From Bacillus sp. SKDU12 (GTDB lineage Bacteria > Bacillota > Bacilli > Bacillales > Bacillaceae): DNA of 64,000 nucleotides. The notes below the pieces were generated by a model. The model made no database searches. It was not told where the DNA came from and was given only the letters and a program-made list of their open reading frames with translations. The DNA lies in NCBI RefSeq assembly GCF_010093085.1, contig NZ_MSRC01000022.1, positions 1 to 64,000 of the forward strand, given 5' to 3'. This document shows positions 16,701-30,595 of this stretch, in pieces (the stretch's first letter is position 1; every line of letters begins with the position of its first letter). Both the position numbers and the translations under genes were made by a program.

Positions 16701-16921
16701 TTCTGCACCGCTTGTTCAACCGGTTTGCTCACCTCATCAGCTACTTGGCTAGGCGTCGCACCTGGATATGTCGTGCTGATCGTCAAGTAAGGCATGTTCA
16801 CGTCAGGAATGGATTCTTGCTTCATATTCATACCCGCATACAAGCCGGCTGCCGTTACGATAATCGTCATCAGCCATACTGCGAATTTGTTTTTCAGTAC
16901 GAAATTAATAACGTGATTCAT
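13796..16921 (-). CDS. swrC: RND-family efflux transporter SwrC (surfactin export)
   Basis: The 1041-residue protein (YerP) is a typical RND transporter: one N-terminal helix (FAVWLMTIIVTAAGLYAG), two large periplasm-type loops and two sets of transmembrane helices around residues 340-550 and 860-1030, with the conserved VGRVVDDSIVVIENIYRR-like segment (here AIGRVVDDSIVVIENIYRRM) carrying the proton-relay aspartates. SwrC exports surfactin, gives surfactin and acriflavine resistance and is needed for swarming. Of two adjacent ATGs I took 16921, because GGAGG is too close to 16924. An internal Ala/Gln-rich stretch (residues about 245-265) is a linker. It is divergent from the TetR regulator yerO. 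Confidence 0.95.
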   Translation of the reverse strand: MNHVINFVLKNKFAVWLMTIIVTAAGLYAGMNMKQESIPDVNMPYLTISTTYPGATPSQVADEVSKPVEQAVQNLDGVNVVTSTSYENASSVMIEYDYEKDMDKAKTEAAEALENAKLPDDAKDPEISRYSLNSFPILTLSVSSDKDNLQELTKKVEDSLVTKLKGIEGVASVQVSGQQVEEVEFSYKEDKLKEYGLDKDTVKQVIQGSDVTTPLGLYTFGNSEKSVVVSGDIETIKDLKNMRIPTASASGAASQAAAQSAQAAQAQQSVSTDVPTVKLSDIASIKDVKKAESVSRTNGKDSIGINIVKANDANTVEVADNVKNELKQFKEDHKGFDYSSTLDMAEPITQSVETMLSKAIFGAIFAIVIILLFLRDIKSTLISIISIPLSLLIALLVLQQLDITLNIMTLGAMTVAIGRVVDDSIVVIENIYRRMRLKDEPLRGKALVREATKEMFKPIMSSTIVTIAVFLPLALVGGQIGELFIPFALTIVFALAASLFISITLVPMLAHSLFKKSLTGAPVKAKEHKPGKLANIYKSVLSWALSHKWITSIIAVLMLLGSLFLVPLIGASYLPSQEEKTLQLTYSPEPGETKKEAEDEAAKAEKALLDRKHVDTVQYSLGSGSPLAGGNSNGALFYIKYESDTPDFDKEKDNVLKIIQKQSDRGEWKSQNFSSSGNNNELTYYVYGDSENDIKDTVKDIEKIMKDEKDLKNVHSGLSSTYDEYTFVADQEKLSKLGLTASQISQALMTQTSQEPLTTVKKDGKELNVNIKTEKDEYKSVKDLENKKITSATGQEVKIGDVAKVKEGSTSDTVSKRDGKVYADVTGEVTTDNVTAVSAGVQKKIDKLNLPDNVSIDTGGVSADIADSFKKLGLAMLAAIAIVYLVLVVTFGGALAPFAILFSLPFTVIGALVGLYVSGETISLNAMIGMLMLIGIVVTNAIVLIDRVIHKEAEGLSTREALLEAGSTRLRPILMTAIATIGALIPLALGFEGGSQVISKGLGVTVIGGLISSTLLTLLIVPIVYEILAKFRKKKPGTEEE

Positions 16922-16940
16922 CATATCCTCCATTATATTT

Positions 16941-17000
16941 TTTATTGACTGACTGGTCATTCTATATAATACTAAACTTAATAACGCAACAGCGTCAACT
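16941..17000. promoter_or_regulatory. Candidate YerO operator and divergent promoters for swrC and yerO
   Basis: TGACTGACTGGTCA (16946-16959) has TGAC/GTCA half-sites and a nested palindrome TGACTGGTCA, the type of site TetR-family repressors bind. TATAAT (16965-16970) is a perfect -10 for yerO, and a minus-strand TTGACG (16993-16998) could be the swrC -35, although spacing to a good -10 is not ideal. Repression by YerO is inferred from the divergent layout. Confidence 0.5.
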
Positions 17001-17052
17001 CATATACCAGAAAATTTTACTAAATTTTTCAACGATTAAGGGGTAGCACGTC

Positions 17053-17901
17053 ATGAATGAAAAGAAAGAGAGAATCATAAAAACCAGCATTCATTTGTTT
17101 GCGAAAAAAGGATTTGGTTCTACGACGATCCAAGAAATTGTCAGTGAATGCGGCATCTCTAAGGGCGCTTTTTATTTGCACTTCAAATCGAAAGACGAGC
17201 TGCTGTTATCCGCTTGTGAATATTACATCGGCATGTCTATGAAAAAGATGAAAAATATAAAAGAAGTGCTAGCCGGAAAACCGCCTAGAGAAGTGCTGAA
17301 AAAGCAAATTGGCGCTCAATTTGAAGATTTTAGCGATCATAAAGATTTTATCGTTCTTTTGCTTACCGAAAATATCATACCGGAGAATCAAGAAATCAAA
17401 CAATACTTTTATAAAATCACTGCGGAAACGGATAAACTGTACCGGAACGCCCTGCTGGCATCTTATGGCGAAAGAATGGAGCGGTATGTCGCTGACCTTT
17501 CTATCATGGCAAGGGGCATTGTGCATTCCTATATGAATGTGATGGTATTCAACGGAGATTTCAGCATTGATGCAGAAGAAATCTCAGCCTTTATCATTGA
17601 GAGACTCGATGATCTTGTACAGGGGCTGAGCCGTTCAGCCCTCCCTCCAATTTTGCCCAAAGACATTTTCAGCCCGATGCCTGCGGGGAAAGACCAGCTG
17701 CTTGCGGATATTCAGAAAGTGAAAGAAAACAAGACGCTGCCCGAGGATATTATCGTATCGCTGGATGTCATCGAAGAAGAAATTGCTCAGGATCAACCGC
17801 GCAAGCCGATTATTAAAGGCTTGCTGTCTAACTTAACCGGAACTCATATCGAAGAAGTTGAAAAACTTCGGGCTTCCATTTCTATTTTCATCTCAATTTG
17901 A
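17053..17901 (+). CDS. yerO: TetR-family regulator YerO
   Basis: The 282-residue protein starts with a TetR DNA-binding domain (ERIIKTSIHLFAKKGFGSTT then IQEIVSECGISKGAFYLHFK, residues 6-46). It is longer than the usual 190-220 residues: the ligand domain is followed by an extra charged region of about 60 residues rich in Glu and Lys. It lies divergent from swrC with a palindromic site between, so it is the probable local repressor. Start ATG 17053 follows AAGGGG. A strong bidirectional terminator follows, shared with gatB. Confidence 0.9.
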   Translation: MNEKKERIIKTSIHLFAKKGFGSTTIQEIVSECGISKGAFYLHFKSKDELLLSACEYYIGMSMKKMKNIKEVLAGKPPREVLKKQIGAQFEDFSDHKDFIVLLLTENIIPENQEIKQYFYKITAETDKLYRNALLASYGERMERYVADLSIMARGIVHSYMNVMVFNGDFSIDAEEISAFIIERLDDLVQGLSRSALPPILPKDIFSPMPAGKDQLLADIQKVKENKTLPEDIIVSLDVIEEEIAQDQPRKPIIKGLLSNLTGTHIEEVEKLRASISIFISI

Positions 17902-17905
17902 CCAC

Positions 17906-17945
17906 AAAAAAGCAGCCCCCTCTTTATAGAGGCGGGCTGCTTTTT
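17906..17945. terminator. Bidirectional terminator between yerO and gatB
   Basis: AAAAAGCAGCCC pairs with GGGCTGCTTTTT around an imperfect inner stem. A and T runs serve both converging genes. Confidence 0.9.
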
Positions 17946-17947
17946 GA

Positions 17948-19378
17948 TTAGCGTTTTTTTATTTCTTCAAGCAGGATTTTGTTGACCATCGGCGGGTTGG
18001 CTTGTCCTTTGGACGCTTTCATAATCTGTCCGACAAGGAAGCCGATCGCGCGGTCTTTCCCGTTTTTAAAGTCTTCGATTGATTGAGGGTTGTTGTCAAG
18101 CGCTTCTGTAACAAGCTTCAGCAGCACGCCCTCGTCAGAAATTTGAACGAGGCCTTTTTCTTTCACAATCTTCTCAGCGTCGCCGCCTTTTTCAATCAAT
18201 TCTTTAAAGACTTTCTTGGCGATCTTAGAGGAAATGGTTCCTTTTTCAATCAAATTGATCATGCCGGCAAGGCCTTCAGGTGTGAGGGCAACGTCCGCAA
18301 GCTCTTTTTGCTCAGCGTTCAGATAAGCTGACACTTCACCCATGAGCCAGTTAGACGCTTGTTTGGCTTCAGCGCCTTTTTGAACAGTTTCTTCGAAGAA
18401 ATCAGCCATTTCTTTTGTCAGGGTCAGAACCATCGCATCATATGCAGGCAAGCCAAGCTCTTCGATATAACGCTTGCGTCGCTCATCCGGAAGCTCAGGA
18501 ATGCTTGCTTTTACGCGCTCCTTCCATTCGTCATCAATGTAGAGCTCGACAAGGTCTGGCTCCGGGAAGTAACGGTAGTCGTCAGATCCCTCTTTGACAC
18601 GCATGAGAATGGTTTTCTTCGTCGCTTCGTCGTAACGGCGCGTTTCCTGCTGAATCAAGCCGCCGGAAAGAAGAACCTGCTCCTGACGTTTTTCTTCATG
18701 CTCAAGGCCTTTTTGAACAAACGCAAAGGAGTTCAAGTTTTTCAATTCTGTTTTTGTGCCGAATTCCTCTTGGCCAATCGGACGAAGAGAAATATTGGCG
18801 TCACAGCGAAGTGAACCTTCTTCCATTTTACAGTCGGAAACGCCTGTATATTGGATGATAGACTTCAGCTTTTCAAGATACGCATACGCTTCTTCCGGCG
18901 TGCGGATATCCGGCTCAGATACGATCTCAACAAGCGGTGTTCCTTGACGGTTGAAGTCAACAAGAGAATAGCCATCGCCTGTATGTGTCAGTTTTCCGGC
19001 ATCTTCTTCAAGGTGAAGACGTGTGATGCCGATGCGTTTTGTTTTTCCGCCGACTTCAATTTCAATCCAACCATTTTCGCCGATTGGCTTATCAAATTGA
19101 GAAATCTGATACGCTTTCGGGTTATCTGGGTAGAAATAGTTTTTGCGGTCAAACTTCGTATCTGTTGCGATCTCACAGTTGAGCGCCATAGCCGCTTTCA
19201 TTGCGAATTCAACAGCTTCTTTGTTCAGAACAGGCAGGACGCCCGGATATCCGAGGTCAACTACGCTTGTCTGCGTGTTCGCCTCCGCGCCGAATGGCGT
19301 TGGAGAGCTTGAGAAAATTTTTGATTTTGTTTTTAACTCGACGTGGACTTCAAGTCCGATTACCGTTTCAAAGTTCAA
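17948..19378 (-). CDS. gatB: Asp-tRNA(Asn)/Glu-tRNA(Gln) amidotransferase subunit B
   Basis: The 476-residue GatB subunit activates Glu-tRNA(Gln) (or Asp-tRNA(Asn)) with ATP and transfers ammonia delivered by GatA. The N-terminus [20 protein letters not shown] and the central [10 protein letters not shown] are family signatures; the C-terminal helical Yqey-type tail ([18 protein letters not shown]) binds tRNA. Bacillus has no glutaminyl-tRNA synthetase, so the complex is essential. The gene is last in gatCAB, 13 bases after gatA. Confidence 0.97.
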   Translation of the reverse strand: MNFETVIGLEVHVELKTKSKIFSSSPTPFGAEANTQTSVVDLGYPGVLPVLNKEAVEFAMKAAMALNCEIATDTKFDRKNYFYPDNPKAYQISQFDKPIGENGWIEIEVGGKTKRIGITRLHLEEDAGKLTHTGDGYSLVDFNRQGTPLVEIVSEPDIRTPEEAYAYLEKLKSIIQYTGVSDCKMEEGSLRCDANISLRPIGQEEFGTKTELKNLNSFAFVQKGLEHEEKRQEQVLLSGGLIQQETRRYDEATKKTILMRVKEGSDDYRYFPEPDLVELYIDDEWKERVKASIPELPDERRKRYIEELGLPAYDAMVLTLTKEMADFFEETVQKGAEAKQASNWLMGEVSAYLNAEQKELADVALTPEGLAGMINLIEKGTISSKIAKKVFKELIEKGGDAEKIVKEKGLVQISDEGVLLKLVTEALDNNPQSIEDFKNGKDRAIGFLVGQIMKASKGQANPPMVNKILLEEIKKR

Positions 19379-19391
19379 TTCTTTTCACCCC

Positions 19392-20849
19392 TTACAGTTC
19401 AGGTTTTGCTTTATGATGGTCTGTCGCTTGTTCAAATGCATGAGCAACACGGTATACAGTGCTTTCATCAAAATGTTTTCCGATGATTTGCAGGCCGAGC
19501 GGAAGTCCGTCTGCTAATCCGCACGGTACGCTGATGCCCGGTACGCCCGCAAGGTTGACTGGAATTGTTAAGATATCGTTTGCGTACATTGTGAGCGGAT
19601 CTTTCGTGTTTTCACCGATTTTAAATGCAGGTGTCGGGGTAGTAGGTCCGACAATAACATCGTATTTCTCAAAAACGTCTTCGAAATCTTTCTTAATCAG
19701 CGTACGCACCTTTTGCGCTTTTTTGTAGTACGCATCGTAGTAGCCTGAGCTTAAAGCGAACGTTCCGAGCATGATGCGGCGTTTGACTTCATCGCCGAAG
19801 CCTTCTGAACGTGTTTGCTTATAAAGGTCGATCAGGTTGTCCGCGTTGTCTGTACGGTAACCGTAGCGAATGCCGTCAAAGCGTGCAAGGTTGGCTGACG
19901 CTTCAGAAGATGACAGCAGGTAATATGTCGCTAACGCATATTTGCTGTGCGGAAGAGATACTTCTTCCCATGTAGCGCCGAGGCCTTCAAGAACTTTCAG
20001 GGCAGCAAGTACAGATTCTCTCGCTTCTTTGCCGACACCTTCACCGAGGTATTCTTTCGGTACAGCGATTTTCAATCCTTTGATGTCGCCAGTTAATGAA
20101 GAAAGAAAATCAGGAACGTCCACATTTGCACTCGTAGCGTCCATTTTGTCAACGCCAGAAATCGCTTGAAGCAAAAACGCGTTGTCCTCAACTGTACGCG
20201 TAATCGGCCCGATTTGGTCTAATGAAGACGCAAATGCGACCAGTCCGTAACGGGAAACGCGTCCGTATGTAGGCTTTAATCCGACAACACCGCAGAAAGA
20301 TGCCGGCTGACGGATGGAACCGCCTGTGTCAGATCCAAGTGAAAACGGAACTTCTCCCGCAGCAACCGCAGCCGCTGAACCGCCGCTTGAACCGCCGGGA
20401 ACTGTCTCTAAGTTCCATGGGTTTTTCGTCAGCTTGTACGCTGAGTTTTCAGTAGATGATCCCATGGCGAATTCATCCATGTTCAATTTCCCGATTGTGA
20501 CCGCTTCAGCGTCTTGAAGGCGCTGAACAACAGTAGCGTCGTAGATCGGATCAAAGTTTTCGAGAATTTTGCTGGAGCATGTTGTGCGCAGCCCTTTTGT
20601 TACGATATTATCTTTTACGCCAATCGGCATACCGAAAAGAAGGCCGTGCTCAGAACGGCTGTCAACCGCCTCATCAAGCTCCTTCGCGTATGCGCGCGCT
20701 TTTTCTTCATCTAATGCCAAAAAGGCTTGCACCTTATCATCAACTGCTTGGATGCGTTTATAAGATTCATCAACCAGATCAGAAATCTTAATCTCTTTTT
20801 TATGTATGAGCTGTTTTAATTCTGTGATTTTACGATCAAATAATGACAT
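19392..20849 (-). CDS. gatA: Glutamyl-tRNA(Gln) amidotransferase subunit A
   Basis: This 485-residue amidase-signature protein hydrolyses glutamine and channels ammonia to GatB. The Ser-cisSer-Lys triad is visible: the Lys in [11 protein letters not shown], and the two serines in the glycine-rich segment [20 protein letters not shown] and [12 protein letters not shown]. The ribosome site GGAGGGACAC precedes ATG 20849. It is the middle gene of gatCAB, 15 bases after gatC. Confidence 0.97.
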   Translation of the reverse strand: MSLFDRKITELKQLIHKKEIKISDLVDESYKRIQAVDDKVQAFLALDEEKARAYAKELDEAVDSRSEHGLLFGMPIGVKDNIVTKGLRTTCSSKILENFDPIYDATVVQRLQDAEAVTIGKLNMDEFAMGSSTENSAYKLTKNPWNLETVPGGSSGGSAAAVAAGEVPFSLGSDTGGSIRQPASFCGVVGLKPTYGRVSRYGLVAFASSLDQIGPITRTVEDNAFLLQAISGVDKMDATSANVDVPDFLSSLTGDIKGLKIAVPKEYLGEGVGKEARESVLAALKVLEGLGATWEEVSLPHSKYALATYYLLSSSEASANLARFDGIRYGYRTDNADNLIDLYKQTRSEGFGDEVKRRIMLGTFALSSGYYDAYYKKAQKVRTLIKKDFEDVFEKYDVIVGPTTPTPAFKIGENTKDPLTMYANDILTIPVNLAGVPGISVPCGLADGLPLGLQIIGKHFDESTVYRVAHAFEQATDHHKAKPEL

Positions 20850-20864
20850 TCTTGTGTCCCTCCT

Positions 20865-21155
20865 TTAGTCCAAAATTGATGGCACACGAATATAGCCGTC
20901 TTTATGGTCAGGCGCATTTTTCATGACATCCTCAACCGGAAGACCTTTACCCGCTTCATCTTCTCTCATGACATTTTTCATTTTCAGCACGTGAGTTGTA
21001 GGCTCCACATTGTCTGTGTTAACCTCGTTAAGCTCCTCGGCAAAGGAAATGATGCTGTCAAGCTGTTCAGTAAACATTTTTGCTTCTTCGTCAGTAATTG
21101 CAAGTCTCGCAAGGTGCGCAACGTGCTTTACTTCTTCTATTGAAATTCGTGACAT
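20865..21155 (-). CDS. gatC: Glutamyl-tRNA(Gln) amidotransferase subunit C
   Basis: The 96-residue protein ([20 protein letters not shown]) is GatC, the small subunit that wraps around GatA and stabilises the GatA-GatB complex. ATG 21155 is chosen because GGAGGTG lies just upstream; the in-frame ATG at 21170 overlaps that site. It is the first gene of gatCAB. Its promoter must lie in 21160-21340; a TTGTTT/TATATG pair about 16 bp apart is possible but weak. Confidence 0.95.
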   Translation of the reverse strand: MSRISIEEVKHVAHLARLAITDEEAKMFTEQLDSIISFAEELNEVNTDNVEPTTHVLKMKNVMREDEAGKGLPVEDVMKNAPDHKDGYIRVPSILD

Positions 21156-21159
21156 ATGA

Positions 21160-21567
21160 TCCACCTCCACATATTTCTCCGTTAAGTCATATAATACTGA
21201 TCATATCAAAAACAAGCCCTCTAAAGCAACAAAACGCCTTGGGACTGGCTTGTGATTCCGAGATAATACCCTATTTATTTTATACTAAAATGAGGCAAAG
21301 GAGAAACAAAATAATTTTCTGAAAATTTTTACTTTTGTTATTTTTTGAAAGCGTTTTATTCTCTGTTCCCTTCTAGGTTTGCAACAGTATTTTCCTCGGA
21401 ATATCCAAGTTTCATCGCTTGAATGGACGGGAATACTTTGTTAGGTTAAGTTAACAAGTGCACCTGCACAGCGAATGATTGTAAGGTTTGCACTTGCGCC
21501 AGGATGCTTAACTGGCACCATCAATTTGAGAGGTGATGCAACATTATTAGTGAAAAGAGGGTAAAAC
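21160..21567. other. Divergent gatC/opuE intergenic region
   Basis: This 408-bp region holds the gatCAB promoter on the left and the opuE control region on the right. The recognisable element is the sigma-B promoter at 21409-21434. No open frame with a ribosome site is visible, and I see no riboswitch or T-box. Confidence 0.6.
21409..21434 (+). promoter_or_regulatory. Sigma-B promoter of opuE
   Basis: GTTTCA and GGGAAT are separated by 14 bases, close to the sigma-B consensus GTTT-N12-15-GGGTAT. opuE is known to have an osmotically induced sigma-A promoter and a sigma-B promoter; this fits the latter. About 135 bases lie between it and the start codon. Confidence 0.75.
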
Positions 21568-23049
21568 GTGAGTATTGAAATTATTATATCATTAGGAATT
21601 TACTTTTCTGCCATGCTGTTAATCGGCTGGTACTCATTTAAGAAAACAACTGACATCAATGATTACATGCTTGGAGGTAGAGGTCTCGGGCCATTTGTAA
21701 CTGCTTTGTCTGCCGGAGCGGCGGATATGAGCGGATGGATGCTGATGGGAATACCAGGCGCAATGTTTGCGACAGGCTTGTCGACATTATGGCTTGCACT
21801 CGGTTTAACAATCGGCGCGTATTCGAACTATCTTCTATTGGCGCCCCGTCTTAGAGCTTATACGGAAGCGGCGGATGACGCGATTACGATTCCCGATTTC
21901 TTTGATAAACGATTCCAGCATTCTTCATCAGTGCTGAAAATTGTATCAGCTTTAATCATTATGATCTTTTTCACACTGTATACTTCTTCTGGTATGGTAT
22001 CAGGCGGAAGATTATTTGAATCTGCTTTTGGAGCCGATTATACACTTGGACTTCTGCTGACTACAGGTATTGTTGTGTTGTATACACTATTTGGCGGTTT
22101 CCTTGCTGTCAGTTTGACTGATTTTGTACAGGGTGCGATCATGTTTGTAGCACTAGTGCTTGTGCCGATCGTTGCTTTTACCCAGCTGGGCGGCGTTTCT
22201 CCTGCTTTACATGAGATTACAGCTGTAGACCCAAAGCTATTGGATATATTTAAAGGCGCGAGCGTCATTAGCATTATTTCCTATTTGGCCTGGGGCTTAG
22301 GCTACTACGGCCAGCCTCATATCATCGTCCGTTTTATGGCGATTAAGCATATCAAGGATTTAAAACCTGCACGCAGAATCGGCATGAGCTGGATGATCAT
22401 CTCTATTCTAGGTTCAACCGTAACAGGTTTAGTCGGTGTGGCTTACGCGCATAAATTCGGAGTTGCTATAAGTGATCCTGAAACGATTTTCATTATTTTT
22501 TCTAAAATTTTGTTCCACCCATTGATTACGGGATTTTTGCTGTCTGCTATTTTAGCAGCCATTATGAGTTCGATCTCTTCTCAGCTTCTGGTAACAGCGA
22601 GCGCGATGATCGAGGATTTATATCGGACATTTTTCAGAAGGGAAGCATCGGATAAAGAATTGGTCTTGGCCGGTCGGCTGTCAGTCTTAATGATCGCAGT
22701 TATTGCGGTTCTGATGTCCTTGAATCCAAGCAGCACGATTCTTGATCTGGTTGGTTATGCATGGGCCGGATTCGGTTCTGCTTTTGGGCCTGCTATTCTT
22801 CTGAGCCTGTATTGGAAACGAATGACTGAATGGGGCGCCCTTTCAGCCATGATTGTCGGAGCTGCCACAGTATTAATTTGGATTACAACTGGCTTAGCTG
22901 ACTCCACAGGTATCTATGAAATGATTCCAGGATTTTTCCTGAGTATGATTGCGGGTGTTATCGGAAGCTTGATCACAAAACGTCCTGCAAAAGCCTCTTA
23001 CCGATTGTTCGGTGTCATGGAAAAACTGTTATTAAAACGCAAAAAGTAA
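21568..23049 (+). CDS. opuE: Proline:sodium symporter OpuE
   Basis: The 493-residue protein is a sodium/solute symporter (SSS family) with 13 expected membrane helices, starting MSIEIIISLGIYFSAMLLIG and carrying the family segment GAADMSGWMLMGIPGA. OpuE takes up proline as an osmoprotectant and recovers leaked proline; the paralogue PutP serves proline catabolism. The start is GTG 21568 behind AAAGAGGG. The visible sigma-B promoter and the 168-like position next to gatC support OpuE rather than PutP. Confidence 0.93.
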   Translation: MSIEIIISLGIYFSAMLLIGWYSFKKTTDINDYMLGGRGLGPFVTALSAGAADMSGWMLMGIPGAMFATGLSTLWLALGLTIGAYSNYLLLAPRLRAYTEAADDAITIPDFFDKRFQHSSSVLKIVSALIIMIFFTLYTSSGMVSGGRLFESAFGADYTLGLLLTTGIVVLYTLFGGFLAVSLTDFVQGAIMFVALVLVPIVAFTQLGGVSPALHEITAVDPKLLDIFKGASVISIISYLAWGLGYYGQPHIIVRFMAIKHIKDLKPARRIGMSWMIISILGSTVTGLVGVAYAHKFGVAISDPETIFIIFSKILFHPLITGFLLSAILAAIMSSISSQLLVTASAMIEDLYRTFFRREASDKELVLAGRLSVLMIAVIAVLMSLNPSSTILDLVGYAWAGFGSAFGPAILLSLYWKRMTEWGALSAMIVGAATVLIWITTGLADSTGIYEMIPGFFLSMIAGVIGSLITKRPAKASYRLFGVMEKLLLKRKK

Positions 23050-23051
23050 TC

Positions 23052-23086
23052 AAAAAGCCATCAAGCACCGCTTGGTGGCTTTTATG
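23052..23086 (+). terminator. Terminator after opuE
   Basis: AAAAAGCCATCAAG pairs with CTTGGTGGCTTTT (one GU pair) around a 5-nt loop and runs into T. Confidence 0.85.
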
Positions 23087-23155
23087 CTCTTGTTTTGCTA
23101 TAAATACTGTGAGAAAATCATATTTATTTAAAAACACCTTAGAGAAGGGGGGAAT

Positions 23156-23854
23156 TTGCTGTTGAGCTGGTATATTGATCCTGATATTTTATTAAAATTG
23201 GCCATTGCTACTTTGATTGGCATGGTCATTGGGCTGGAGCGTGAATTAAAAAATAAACCGCTCGGATTAAAAACCTGTATCGTTATCGCCGTCAGCTCAT
23301 GCATGCTGACGATCGTCAGTATAAATGCGGCATATCATTTCCCTAAATACTATCGCATCATGATGGACCCGCTGCGTCTGCCGGCACAAATCATTTCCGG
23401 CGTCGGCTTTATCGGAGCCGGTGTCATTTTGCGAAAAAGCAATGATGTCATTTCCGGCTTGACGACATCAGCTATGATCTGGGGAGCAGCGGGGCTTGGG
23501 CTGGCAACGGGAGCCGGATTTTATAAAGAAGCATTTGCCAGTCTTCTGTTCATCCTGATCAGTGTGGAATTTCTGCCATGGGCAGTCAGAAAGATCGGTC
23601 CGGACCGCCTGCAGGAAAAAGACATCCGCATCAGAATGTCGCTTTCTGATAAAGACAAAATGACAGAGATTTTAAAAGAAATGAAAAGAAGAGATATCAA
23701 AACACACTCTGTCCGGATCGACGACCTCGGCGAAAAGGAATTCCCAATTATGGAAGTGAAGGTCCGCGTCCATAAAAACAGGTACACGACCGATGTCTAC
23801 TATGATATTAAAGACATTGAAGGCGTAGTCGGCGTTAAATGTGATACATTATAA
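23156..23854 (+). CDS. sapB: MgtC/SapB family membrane protein SapB
   Basis: The 232-residue protein has four to five N-terminal helices with the MgtC/SapB signature GMVIGLERELKNKPLGLKT and GVGFIGAGVILRKSNDVISG, then a cytoplasmic ACT-like domain (KMTEILKEMKRRDIKTHSVR). MgtC relatives are linked to Mg2+ limitation; sapB was found in B. subtilis through mutations affecting alkaline phosphatase. The start is a TTG, either 23156 or 23162, behind AAGGGGGG; 23162 has the better spacing and would give 230 residues. Confidence 0.93.
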   Translation: MLLSWYIDPDILLKLAIATLIGMVIGLERELKNKPLGLKTCIVIAVSSCMLTIVSINAAYHFPKYYRIMMDPLRLPAQIISGVGFIGAGVILRKSNDVISGLTTSAMIWGAAGLGLATGAGFYKEAFASLLFILISVEFLPWAVRKIGPDRLQEKDIRIRMSLSDKDKMTEILKEMKRRDIKTHSVRIDDLGEKEFPIMEVKVRVHKNRYTTDVYYDIKDIEGVVGVKCDTL

Positions 23855-23889
23855 AAGCCAATGGGACATTGAATCCCATTGGCTTTTTT
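23853..23889. terminator. Bidirectional terminator between sapB and yerI
   Basis: AAAAGCCAATGGGA pairs with TCCCATTGGCTTTT around a 7-nt loop. The gene ends lie on either side of it. Confidence 0.9.
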
Positions 23890-23891
23890 AT

Positions 23892-24893
23892 CTACATCAG
23901 TGCGGAAAAATCAAATGCTGTAATCGGTGTGCCATTTTCTATATCTCGTCTGAAGCCGGCGAGCATTTCTTTTTCCTCTTCTCCTATTGTGTTAAGGTCA
24001 AACATCTGATGCAGCAATCCGTAAATCAGCATATGGCGAAGGCGCAGAAAATCAGGTATCCTTCTCAGCCACGCGGGATCCAGATCATTTTTCTCCCAGT
24101 ATCCTTTCATGAAATGCGTCATAAATTCCTCTGTAAATGCAGCTTTATTTTCATAAGGCACAACAGGATACCAAAGCACATTGTAGAGGAGTATGCTGAT
24201 ATCATTAATGAACCAATTGTAGCCAATATCATCAAAATCAAATGCTGTGATTTTGCCATGATCCCAATGAAAATTGCCATGATGCAAATCCGCATGCACC
24301 AAACCATAGCTGTCCCGATTTTTCGGAAGACGCCGCAGTTCATTCATCAGCAAATCGGCTTGCTGAAACACCTTTGTCTGATCTTCAGGCACATACTTTC
24401 TCAGCTTTAACTGCTCCTCTTCATCCCATTCCTGTCTTTTAAAAGCGGGATTGCTCAGTTTGTAGCTTTTTGTCAGGTTGTGCATCTCACCTGTGTATTT
24501 GCCAAGCTCATAAAATAGCATTTCATTCCAGTCCGATTCATCCACTTTTTGCCCTGGCGCTTTCTCATAGATTCTCAATAAAAAGAAACCGCCATTTCCG
24601 TCCGGCACCTCTTCAACATCTTTTCCGCTCAGCGATGGTAGCGATTTCGCAACCGAAAGCCCGCCTTCTGCAAGGTGACGGAGCCAATCCATTTCTCCCC
24701 TCATATCATTTGAAGTTCTTCGAATGGTATGGGTAATCTTTAAAATATAAGATTGATGATCTTTCATACATTCATATACGTAGTTTTCCGCATCTGCCAG
24801 AAAACGCATCTGACTCTTTCGGAAACCATATCTCACTGCCGCCTCTGCCAAAACCTGATCTTCATGAAATATTTTTTTAATTTCTTTATGCAC
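23892..24893 (-). CDS. yerI: APH/ChoK-fold kinase-like protein YerI
   Basis: The 333-residue protein has an aminoglycoside phosphotransferase/choline kinase fold: a nucleotide-binding N-lobe, the catalytic loop LVHADLHHGNFHWD and the metal-binding segment AFDFDDIGYNWF. The substrate is unknown; homoserine, choline, fructosamine and spore-coat CotS-type proteins all use this fold. It is a single gene between converging sapB and upstream yerH. ATG 24893 is preceded by AAAGGGAGTTAG. Confidence 0.85.
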   Translation of the reverse strand: MHKEIKKIFHEDQVLAEAAVRYGFRKSQMRFLADAENYVYECMKDHQSYILKITHTIRRTSNDMRGEMDWLRHLAEGGLSVAKSLPSLSGKDVEEVPDGNGGFFLLRIYEKAPGQKVDESDWNEMLFYELGKYTGEMHNLTKSYKLSNPAFKRQEWDEEEQLKLRKYVPEDQTKVFQQADLLMNELRRLPKNRDSYGLVHADLHHGNFHWDHGKITAFDFDDIGYNWFINDISILLYNVLWYPVVPYENKAAFTEEFMTHFMKGYWEKNDLDPAWLRRIPDFLRLRHMLIYGLLHQMFDLNTIGEEEKEMLAGFRRDIENGTPITAFDFSALM

Positions 24894-25030
24894 GTTTTTC
24901 TAACTCCCTTTCTTTTGCTATTGATTTGATACCCATTGTTTTCACACGAATTCCAGCATCAACATACCTCCCCTTTGATTTGTGCTTCGGCGGAAGCGAA
25001 AACATATTTCCTTATCCTGCTAATTATAAC

Positions 25031-25073
25031 ACAAAAAACCCCTCGGGCCTTATAGGCACAAGGGGGTTGCTTT
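25031..25073 (-). terminator. Terminator after yerH
   Basis: AAAACCCC pairs with GGGGGTT around a longer structured loop, followed by T-rich sequence on both strands. Confidence 0.75.
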
Positions 25074-25078
25074 GTTGA

Positions 25079-26269
25079 TCATTCATAAATGTGAACAGTT
25101 GGCTCTTTATCTCCGGCATTGCGAATAATAACCGCTTCCTGTCCGTCCGAGGACGTGATATTGACTTCAACATCAATCGAGCCCTTGGAGTAGTAGTCCA
25201 TCACTTCTCCCGTTAAGAACTGGGTGAATGCGACGACTTCACTTTTTCCGTAAAATTGCATTGGAATGCTAATTTTCATTTTTTTCATATCATCATTTTC
25301 ATATAGCGCTGTACCGACAACGCCTGTATAGTTCGGGAAATATTCTTCAATTGAATTTTTGAACCGCTTGAAGACTTCTGAGTCATCCGGGTATTTTTCT
25401 GCTGTCGTTGCGTCAGCCGGATAAAATACGTATTTTTCTTTGATGTCATCCCAATTTGGAATATCCGCGGAGCCTGCCTTCACTTCTGTTTTAGCGATGA
25501 AATTCCCCGGAACAATTGATGTTTTTGACGCCTGCTTGTAGAGCGCGACAGTGATCGGCACATTCTTCAAGTTATCTTTTTTACGGAGGCGGTTAATGAC
25601 CTCTTGTGCAATTTTTTCGCCCTGCTCGCGAAGCGTGCTGTCCTTAATTTCCACTTCTTTTTGAGGATCGCCCGTTTTCTCACGATAGTAATACACGGAG
25701 TTTAACGCAAGACCGATCATCACGCCGCCAAGCTGGATGGAATTTTTGTCTTTTCTGACTAAATAATCGTGTTCCAGCATGGACGCTAAATAAACCGGGC
25801 TGTTTTCGTTCTTTTCTTCTGTGGAACCGGAGCTTGGAAGCGCTGGGTTCAAGCCTTCATTTTTAAAGTTTTGATCATCTTTTTGGGCTTTTTTCAGATC
25901 AGATCCTGTTTTTTTCCGTGCCAGCCAGCTTAACACTGTATCTTCATCTAAATATTGCCCTTCTTGGAATAGATAATCGTCAGTCGAGAACGAATCTTGG
26001 GCAAGACGCATCAGCCCTGTTTCAAACTCATCAATGTCCAATCTTGTATTCAGCTGTTCCGTTGTTAAGCCGCGCGCTTTTCCCGCCTTAAACGGCAGCA
26101 CCATTTTGTAATAGGAGTCAGAGATATTATATTTCGGGACAATCGCTTTTTCTGACGATTTCGGTGTCTTTTGCGTGATCTCTTCCTCCTTATCCCCCCC
26201 AAAACCTGACGAGCAGGCAGACAGCATTAACACTGCCGCCGTTGCCGCCATTGCCAACGTCTTTTTCAA
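25079..26269 (-). CDS. yerH: CamS-family lipoprotein YerH
   Basis: The 396-residue protein has a lipoprotein signal peptide ([21 protein letters not shown], lipobox LSAC, Cys19). The rest matches the CamS family, whose enterococcal and staphylococcal members carry the sex-pheromone cAM373 peptide within the signal sequence. It is anchored on the outer face of the membrane. The function in Bacillus is unknown. It is the last gene of the pcrB-pcrA-ligA-yerH cluster, 15 bases after ligA, with a ribosome site GGAGTG. Confidence 0.92.
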   Translation of the reverse strand: MKKTLAMAATAAVLMLSACSSGFGGDKEEEITQKTPKSSEKAIVPKYNISDSYYKMVLPFKAGKARGLTTEQLNTRLDIDEFETGLMRLAQDSFSTDDYLFQEGQYLDEDTVLSWLARKKTGSDLKKAQKDDQNFKNEGLNPALPSSGSTEEKNENSPVYLASMLEHDYLVRKDKNSIQLGGVMIGLALNSVYYYREKTGDPQKEVEIKDSTLREQGEKIAQEVINRLRKKDNLKNVPITVALYKQASKTSIVPGNFIAKTEVKAGSADIPNWDDIKEKYVFYPADATTAEKYPDDSEVFKRFKNSIEEYFPNYTGVVGTALYENDDMKKMKISIPMQFYGKSEVVAFTQFLTGEVMDYYSKGSIDVEVNITSSDGQEAVIIRNAGDKEPTVHIYE

Positions 26270-26284
26270 TAGAAAACACTCCTC

Positions 26285-30534
<4,250 letters not shown>

Positions 30535-30595
30535 AATTTGTTCACCCGCCTATACAAAACATATGTTCTATCATAAACCAAATCCGTACAATTTA

